Source: Caballeronia insecticola
Lineage (GTDB): Bacteria; Pseudomonadota; Gammaproteobacteria; Burkholderiales; Burkholderiaceae
DNA: 64,000 nt
Reading direction: 5' to 3'
Assembly: GCF_000402035.1 (NCBI RefSeq)
Contig: NC_021294.1
Location: 620,001-684,000 of the forward strand
Within the stretch, counting starts at the first letter, position 1, and every line of letters begins with the position of its first letter. Made by a program: the position numbers and the translations under genes. Of this stretch, positions 58,970 to 64,000 are shown one piece after another. The notes beneath the pieces were generated by a model. The model saw only the letters and a list, made by a program, of their open reading frames with translations. It was not told the DNA's origin and searched no databases.

Positions 58970-61576
58970 TTGATAGAACGCATGTCTCGCACAAAGTTGC
59001 TCGCTCGTCTTCGCGCCGTTTCCCTGACCGGACGTTCGTCCGGCGGCTTCAACCTTAAGCGTTTCGCCGCGCCCGCGCTGACTATCGTCATCTGCGTGCT
59101 GCTGCTGGTGGTCTTCCAGCATCTTTCGCGCGCGGTCGATTACAAATCGGTGATCCACTCGCTGCGGGTCATGACGCCGCAAGCCTGGATCGCCGCGCTG
59201 TTCGCCACCGCGCTTTCGTTCGCCGCGCTGGTCGGGCGCGACGCGGTAGGCCTGCGTCACATCGGCGTTTCGTTGCCGCGTTCGCTGCTGTGGGTCGGCG
59301 CGACGGTCGGTTCCGCGCTGGGCAATGTAACCGGTTTCGGCGCGCTGACGGGCGGCGCCGTGCGCTGCCGCGTCTACGGCGCGGCTGGCGTGACGCCCGC
59401 GCAAGTCGGCCGCCTGACCATTTTCACGAGCGTCACGCTGGCGCTCTCGCTCGCGTTCATGGCCGCCGCCGGCATGCTGTTCGCCGCGGGCACGCTCTCC
59501 GGCATGATGCATCTGCCGCCCACCGCCCTGCGCGCAACCGGCGCCGTGCTCCTCGGCGTGTTCGCCGCAATGATCCTGCTGTGCGGCCGCGAGCCGCGCA
59601 CGCTGCGCTCGCGCTGGAAGTGGCTGTCGTTCACCGTGCCCGCGCGCCGCGATTTCGTCGCGCAGGCGGCGCTCGCCGTCATCGATGTGATCGGCGCCGG
59701 TCTCGCGCTCTGGGCGCTGCTGCCGAACGCGCAAGTTGGCTTCGGCGAATTCATGACCGTGTTCTCCGCGGCCATGCTGCTCGGCATGATCGGCCATACG
59801 CCGGGCGGCGTCGGCGTGTTCGAGGCGGCGATGGTATTCGCGCTCGGCGGCAGCGCCCAGACGCCGGACGTGCTCGCCGCGCTGCTCGCGTATCGCGCGA
59901 TCTATTTCGGCCTGCCGCTCATTCTCTCGGCCGGCGTGATGGCCGCGTTCGAAGGCCGCGCGCTGAAAGGACGCTTCGGCTTTCTGAGCCCGCATCGCGT
60001 GTCGCAGCTGGCGCCGGTGTTCCTGTCGATCGTCACGTTCGCGGCAGGCTCGATGCTCGTCATCTCCGGCGCGACGCCCGCGTTCAAGATGCGTATCGCG
60101 CTGTTGCAGACCATCGTTCCGTTGTGGGTGCTGGAAAGCTCGCAATTGCTCGGCTCGGTGCTGGGCGTGCTGCTGCTGTTCGTCGCGCGCGGCCTGATGC
60201 GCCGGCTCGACGCCGCCTGGTGGCTCGCCCTGATGCTCGCCGTGACGAATCTGGCGCTGTCGCTGGCGAAGGGTCTCGCGTTCGTCGAAGCGGGCGTGCT
60301 GGCGTTTCTCATCGTGCTGCTGATCGCGACGCGCGAGCGTTTCAACCGCCGCTCGTCGCTGTTCGCCGAGCGTTTCACGGCAACGTGGCTGATTTCGGTC
60401 GGCGTGGTGATGGCGCTCGCCGTGTGGATCATGTTCTTCGCGTTCCGCGATGTGCCCTACAGCGGCGATCTCTGGTGGCAGTTCGCCTTCGACGAACGCG
60501 CCCCGCGCGCGCTGCGTGCCACGCTGGCGGCGGCGGTGTTCGCGCTGACGCTCGGCGTGTGGCAATTGCTGCGCCCGGCGGCGGGCCGCTTCGTGAAGCC
60601 CGCGCCGCAGGATCTCGCCGATGCCGCGCGCATCTTCCGCGCGCAGGAACGCAGCGACGCCGGCCTCGCGATGATGGGCGACAAGAGCTTCCTCTTCTCC
60701 GAGTCGCGCGAAGCCTTTCTGATGTACGCGAAGCACGGCCGCACGTGGGCCGCGCTGCACGATCCGGTGGGCCCGCGCCGCGAGTGGGCGGAACTGATCC
60801 GCAAGTTCGTCGAACTCGCGCATGCGCACAACGGCCGCGCGGCGTTCTATCAGGTTCGTGCCGATGCATTGCCGCTCTATCTCGACGCCGGTCTCACGTT
60901 GATGAAGCTCGGCGAAGAAGCACACGTCGCGCTGTCCGAGTTCGACCTGAAGGGTTCGCATCGTGCGCATCTGCGTTATGCGCTCAAGCGCGGCGAACGC
61001 GACGGCTTCGACACCGAACTGATCGCGCCGAACCAGATCGTCGACAGCCTGCCGATGCTGCGCACCATTTCCGACGACTGGCTCGAAAGCCGCTCGGCGC
61101 GCGAAAAGAGCTTTTCGGTCGCGGCCTTCAACGAGGAATATCTCGCGGCGCAGTCGGTGCTGCTCGTGCGCCAGCAAGGCGTGCCGGTCGCGTTCGTCAC
61201 TTTCATGACGACCGATCTGAACACCGAGGCGACTGTCGGCGTGATGCGCCATGTCGGCGAAGCGTCGGCGTATGCGATGGAATACCTGTTCACGAAGCTC
61301 GCGCTGCATCTGAAAGAGGCGGGCTTCAAGTCGCTTTCGCTCGGTATCGCGCCGCTGTCGGGCATGGAGCCGACGCCGCTTGCGTCGCACTGGCATCGTC
61401 TTGCCGGGCTCATGTGGCGTTTCGGTGGCCGTTTCTACAACTTCCGCGGTCTGCGCGGATTCAAGAGCAAGTTCCAGCCACGCTGGGAGCCGCGTTATCT
61501 GGCGGCGTCCGGTTCGGTTGGCGTATTTTTCACTTTGGCGGATCTCTCGCTTCTGGCGGGTGGCTGGCGTTCATGA
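58970..61576 (+). CDS. mprF: Bifunctional lysylphosphatidylglycerol flippase/synthetase
   Basis: Membrane protein of about 868 residues (normal for MprF/LpiA). The N-terminal half has about 14 hydrophobic segments forming the flippase; GNVTGFGALTGGAVRCRVYG and GHTPGGVGVFEAAMV are conserved there. The C-terminal soluble DUF2156 domain (about 540-850) transfers lysine from Lys-tRNA to phosphatidylglycerol; DKSFLFSESREAFLMYAKHGRTW and RHVGEASAYAMEYLF lie in it. The product lowers negative surface charge and protects against cationic peptides and acid. The TTG at 58970 has GGAAG upstream; the ATG at 58982 is an alternative. Its stop overlaps acvB (ATGA). Confidence 0.93.
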   Translation: MIERMSRTKLLARLRAVSLTGRSSGGFNLKRFAAPALTIVICVLLLVVFQHLSRAVDYKSVIHSLRVMTPQAWIAALFATALSFAALVGRDAVGLRHIGVSLPRSLLWVGATVGSALGNVTGFGALTGGAVRCRVYGAAGVTPAQVGRLTIFTSVTLALSLAFMAAAGMLFAAGTLSGMMHLPPTALRATGAVLLGVFAAMILLCGREPRTLRSRWKWLSFTVPARRDFVAQAALAVIDVIGAGLALWALLPNAQVGFGEFMTVFSAAMLLGMIGHTPGGVGVFEAAMVFALGGSAQTPDVLAALLAYRAIYFGLPLILSAGVMAAFEGRALKGRFGFLSPHRVSQLAPVFLSIVTFAAGSMLVISGATPAFKMRIALLQTIVPLWVLESSQLLGSVLGVLLLFVARGLMRRLDAAWWLALMLAVTNLALSLAKGLAFVEAGVLAFLIVLLIATRERFNRRSSLFAERFTATWLISVGVVMALAVWIMFFAFRDVPYSGDLWWQFAFDERAPRALRATLAAAVFALTLGVWQLLRPAAGRFVKPAPQDLADAARIFRAQERSDAGLAMMGDKSFLFSESREAFLMYAKHGRTWAALHDPVGPRREWAELIRKFVELAHAHNGRAAFYQVRADALPLYLDAGLTLMKLGEEAHVALSEFDLKGSHRAHLRYALKRGERDGFDTELIAPNQIVDSLPMLRTISDDWLESRSAREKSFSVAAFNEEYLAAQSVLLVRQQGVPVAFVTFMTTDLNTEATVGVMRHVGEASAYAMEYLFTKLALHLKEAGFKSLSLGIAPLSGMEPTPLASHWHRLAGLMWRFGGRFYNFRGLRGFKSKFQPRWEPRYLAASGSVGVFFTLADLSLLAGGWRS

Positions 61577-62865
61577 AATTTTTTGGCAAGAAAGCGGCGG
61601 CGCTGGTTTTGGCCGCTGTCTGTGGTGTTTCCCTGTTTGACATGGCGCACGCCGCCGAGTCGATCTCCGGCGGCCGCTTCGGCCAGGTGGCGCTGACGAA
61701 GCCCGTCGGCGAGATGACCGGCTTCGTCGTGCTGTTTTCGGAGAAGAGCGGCTGGGCGCCCGCCGACCAGCAAGCGGCCGATGCGCTCGCCGCGAAAGGC
61801 GCGATGGTCATCGGCGTCGATACGGCGAAGTACGCCGTGCGGCTGTCGGCGGACAAGAGCGAGAAGGAATGCCACAACCTCGTCGGCGATGCAGAAAACA
61901 TGAGCCATCAGCTCGAACGCACCGTGCAGACGAATCACTATTTTTCGCCGATTCTCGTCGGCACCGGGCAGGGCGCTAGCGTCGCCGAGAGCGCGCTCAA
62001 GCAGGCGCCGGATAACACCGTCGCGGGCGCCGTGTCGCTCGCACCCGAGGCAAAGCTCGACGCGCGCTTCAATCCGTGCCCGCCGGACCCGAGCATCATC
62101 CACGCGAAGGGCCTGCCGGGCTTCCTGGAGCGCACGGCAACGCAGCCAACCGGCTCCAAAGCCGATGCGCTCGTCGCGATGACCGCGCCGCATCTGAAGA
62201 AGTCCGCGCCCGCGACGGACAGCGACGTGTCCGATCTGCCGCTCATCGAACTGCGCGCGGCGCAGCCGACCGACCTGCTCGCGATCGTCATTTCCGGCGA
62301 CGGCGGCTGGCGCGATCTCGACAAGACGATGGCGCTCGCGCTGCAACGCGACGGCGTATCGGTGATCGGGATCGATTCGCTGCGCTACTTCTGGAGCGAG
62401 AAATCGCCGCAGCAGACCGCCAACGATATTGCCCGCGTGGTTCGCGCCTACAACGCGCGCTGGCATACGAGCCATGTGGCGCTGCTCGGCTATTCGTTCG
62501 GCGCGGACGTAATGCCGTTCGCCTACAACCGCCTGCCGGACGCGGTGCGCGCGCAGGTGTCGTATATCTCGCTGATGGGCTTTTCGCCCGCGGCGGATTT
62601 CCAGATTCGCGTGACGGGCTGGCTCGGCATGAAGGCGAGCGAAAAGGCGCTCAAAGTGCGCCCGGAACTCAACAAGCTGCCGCCTGCGATGGTGCAATGC
62701 ATCTACGGCGAGAAGGAAGAGGACACGCTGTGTCCGCAGCTCGCGAAGACGGGCATCGAGGTAGTGAAGCTGCCGGGCGATCATCACTTCGGCGGCGACT
62801 ACGATGCGCTCGCGCGACGTATTCTCGCGGGCTGGCGCAAGCAGATCGCGGCGCGGCAGGGGTGA
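61573..62865 (+). CDS. acvB: AcvB/VirJ-family periplasmic protein
   Basis: Predicted periplasmic protein of 430 residues with signal peptide 1-27 (ALVLAAVCGVSLFDMAHA). The C-terminal half is a serine-hydrolase-like VirJ domain: AIVISGDGGWRDLDKTMA (about 235-252), LLGYSFGADVMPF with nucleophile Ser and KLPGDHHFGGDY with the His. In related bacteria AcvB hydrolyses lysyl-phosphatidylglycerol and is encoded with LpiA/MprF, exactly as here. The start overlaps the mprF stop by four bases. The pair probably sets the level of lysylated lipid in response to acid or peptide stress. Confidence 0.92.
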   Translation: MKFFGKKAAALVLAAVCGVSLFDMAHAAESISGGRFGQVALTKPVGEMTGFVVLFSEKSGWAPADQQAADALAAKGAMVIGVDTAKYAVRLSADKSEKECHNLVGDAENMSHQLERTVQTNHYFSPILVGTGQGASVAESALKQAPDNTVAGAVSLAPEAKLDARFNPCPPDPSIIHAKGLPGFLERTATQPTGSKADALVAMTAPHLKKSAPATDSDVSDLPLIELRAAQPTDLLAIVISGDGGWRDLDKTMALALQRDGVSVIGIDSLRYFWSEKSPQQTANDIARVVRAYNARWHTSHVALLGYSFGADVMPFAYNRLPDAVRAQVSYISLMGFSPAADFQIRVTGWLGMKASEKALKVRPELNKLPPAMVQCIYGEKEEDTLCPQLAKTGIEVVKLPGDHHFGGDYDALARRILAGWRKQIAARQG

Positions 62866-62935
62866 GCGGCTCGCCCGTCGCATGATGGTCTGAACGCTGC
62901 GTTACCATGTGCGGAACCCGTTCACGGAGTTCCGC

Positions 62936-63319
62936 ATGTCCCTGATCGATCATCTCGACCATCTCGTGCTGACCTGCGTCGATGTAGAAGCGACTCGCCG
63001 CTTTTACATCGACGTGCTGCAAATGAAGCTCGAAACCTTCGGCGACGGCCGCATGGCCTTTCGCTTCGGCAATCAGAAAATCAACCTCCACGTGCGCGGC
63101 GCCGAGTTCGAACCGAAGGCGCATCTGCCGGTTCCGGGCGCGCTCGATCTGTGCTTCATCGCCTCGGTGCCGCTCGATCGCGTGATCGAACGGCTCGCGC
63201 AGATGAACGTGCCGATCATCGAAGGTCCGGTCGAGCGCACCGGCGCGACGCAGAAGCTGCGCTCCGTCTACGTGCGCGATCCGGACTACAACCTCATCGA
63301 GATTTCCGAGCTTATTTGA
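62936..63319 (+). CDS. VOC-family (glyoxalase/dioxygenase-fold) protein
   Basis: Small metalloenzyme-like protein of 127 residues, one VOC module pair. HLDHLVLTCVDVEATRRFYIDVLQM (residues 5-29) carries the first metal His, INLHVRGAEF (about 50) the second, and SVYVRDPDYNLIEISELI (C-terminus) the Glu. Members are often misnamed virulence or glyoxalase proteins; the reaction is unknown. The ATG at 62936 has CGGAG upstream. It lies 70 bases after acvB and converges on the DUF1993 gene, overlapping its 3' end by eight bases. Confidence 0.88.
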   Translation: MSLIDHLDHLVLTCVDVEATRRFYIDVLQMKLETFGDGRMAFRFGNQKINLHVRGAEFEPKAHLPVPGALDLCFIASVPLDRVIERLAQMNVPIIEGPVERTGATQKLRSVYVRDPDYNLIEISELI

Positions 63320-63821
63320 GCGGGCCGAGAAAGTCGCGCTTGCCGATCGGCGCGCCGAGATGGCGCAGGATGTCGTGCGTCGTGACGACGTGGAAATAGA
63401 AGTTCGGCAAGCCGAAGCCGAACAGATAATCGACGCCCGAGAACGACGGCGAAAAGTCCGGGAATTTCAGCGTGACGTTGCGCGTTTCGCTGTCGGCGAG
63501 CGCGTTGCGGTCGATGCTCTTCAAGAACGCGATTGTCTTTTCGATGCGCGCCGCGAGCGACGGGAAGCTGTCTTCGTTGTCCTCGAAGCGCGGCGCTTCG
63601 ACGCCCGCGAGCCGCGCCGCCGAGAGCTTCGCGGTATCGCTCGCGCGCTGGATCTGCGCGGCGAGCGACAGCATGTCGGGCGCAAGGCGCGCGTTGATTA
63701 CATCGGCGTGAGCGAGGCCTTTTTGATCGGCGTAGGCGGCGCCTTTTTCGAGCAGATCCGCGCACACTTCGAGGCCGCGGATAAAGACGGGGATTGACGC
63801 GCGATACATCGTGAGGGACAT
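63312..63821 (-). CDS. DUF1993-family protein
   Basis: Protein of 169 residues. I chose the ATG at 63821, with AAGGAG upstream; the long N-terminal extension is non-coding. SLTMYRASIPVFIRGLEVCADLLEKG is the DUF1993 hallmark, followed by INARLAPDMLSLAAQIQRASDTAK and a C-terminal FYFHVVTTHDILRHLGAPIGKRDFLG. The fold is a DinB-like four-helix bundle with histidines that may bind metal. Function unknown, and often near stress or detoxification genes. It is convergent with the VOC gene. Confidence 0.87.
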   Translation of the reverse strand: MSLTMYRASIPVFIRGLEVCADLLEKGAAYADQKGLAHADVINARLAPDMLSLAAQIQRASDTAKLSAARLAGVEAPRFEDNEDSFPSLAARIEKTIAFLKSIDRNALADSETRNVTLKFPDFSPSFSGVDYLFGFGLPNFYFHVVTTHDILRHLGAPIGKRDFLGPLK

Positions 63822-63886
63822 GGGCTTGTGCTCCTTGAGTGTGTTGTCGACAGGGGAGACAAGCATAGCAACAGGCGCATTCGCCT

Positions 63887-63913
63887 GCCGGAATCGCCGG
63901 AATCGCCGGAATG
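63887..63913. repeat. Three tandem GCCGGAATC-type repeats
   Basis: GCCGGAAT occurs three times in tandem with 9-bp period just upstream of the DUF1993 leader. Possible replication-slippage repeat in a promoter region. Confidence 0.7.
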
Positions 63914-63928
63914 GACGAGACGACGCGC

Positions 63929-64000
63929 TCAAGGCTTGCTCTGCTTGCGCCGCTTCGGCTGAGATGCATGACGCGCTTCCCACGCGCGCAACTGCGTCTC
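63929..64000 (-). CDS. 3' end of a minus-strand gene, truncated by window edge
   Basis: The last 23 codons and TGA of a gene continuing beyond the right edge. Tail sequence LRAWEARHASQPKRRKQSKP is basic and unrecognised. The frame is open to the window end and ends 108 bases before the DUF1993 start, with which it could be co-transcribed. Product unknown. Confidence 0.45.
   Translation of the reverse strand, partial: ETQLRAWEARHASQPKRRKQSKP

Noticed and set aside
59290..61572. Long plus-strand frame overlapping mprF and continuing into acvB
   Set aside because: The upstream part is an alternate frame of mprF, Arg-rich; the true acvB start at 61573 has a signal peptide and ATGA overlap.
1..64000. 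CRISPR arrays, tRNA or rRNA genes, insertion sequences, attachment sites or an origin
   Set aside because: No regularly spaced repeats, no transposase or integrase motifs, no tRNA-like cloverleaf and no DnaA-box cluster were found by reading both strands.

Overview
The window is high-G+C DNA from a beta-proteobacterium of the Burkholderiaceae, most likely the Burkholderia/Paraburkholderia/Caballeronia group. This placement rests on codon use, the dense catabolic gene content, the phasin and PHB depolymerase pair, the MprF/AcvB pair and the OmpR/EnvZ-type pair. It is inference from gene character, not a database match. I see no rRNA or tRNA gene, CRISPR array, insertion sequence or prophage. 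About 60 protein genes account for most of the sequence.

Layout. 1-3920: a 5'-truncated metallo-beta-lactamase-fold gene, an MFS permease, a VOC-like small protein and an alpha/beta hydrolase. 4090-6490: a low-G+C patch with two adjoining GT2 glycosyltransferases, probably acquired. 6659-16381: a catabolic cluster with an AroE-like dehydrogenase, SulP transporter, NAD-dependent epimerase, two tandem KstD-like flavin dehydrogenases, NIPSNAP protein, TIM-barrel isomerase and IclR regulator. TGGAATA/TATTCCA-type palindromes sit in three promoters there. 16462-17757: a RelB/RelE-type toxin-antitoxin pair and a glycosyltransferase whose best start is out of frame. 17774-21450: XRE-cupin regulator, ALDH7-type aldehyde dehydrogenase and DadA-like oxidase (probable pipecolate/lysine-type catabolism). 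21737-27214: small protein, thioesterase, LysR, CoA-transferase, HMG-CoA-lyase-like enzyme and MFS permease. 27359-30878: acetate kinase and phosphoketolase.

31140-35528: giant Lhr helicase. 35557-38443: a small protein with a double-glycine leader-like motif, divergent from a membrane Ser/Thr kinase with BON-like and DUF4384-like C-terminal parts. 38590-43766: phasin, small proteins, a truncated alcohol dehydrogenase abutting a Crp/Fnr regulator, a GST and PHB depolymerase. 43876-47424: acyltransferase, EnvZ/OmpR-type two-component pair and EF-hand protein. 48743-56050: BKACE enzyme, FCD-type GntR regulator, a four-gene ABC importer and an aldose-1-epimerase-like protein, with two TTGTnnnACAA palindromes before the importer. 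56168-58569: two response-regulator genes and two lipoproteins. 58970-64000: mprF-acvB operon, VOC protein, DUF1993 protein and the 3' end of one more minus-strand gene.

The most coherent under-described unit is the IclR-linked cluster at 6.6-16.4 kb: paired flavin dehydrogenases with an AroE-like enzyme whose shikimate-binding serines are changed. The substrate is unknown, but the enzymes suit oxidation and opening of an alicyclic ring. Other points worth following are the double-glycine peptide next to the kinase, the GntR operator pair, the 14-bp inverted repeat between gst and phaZ, the frameshifted glycosyltransferase and the truncated alcohol dehydrogenase.
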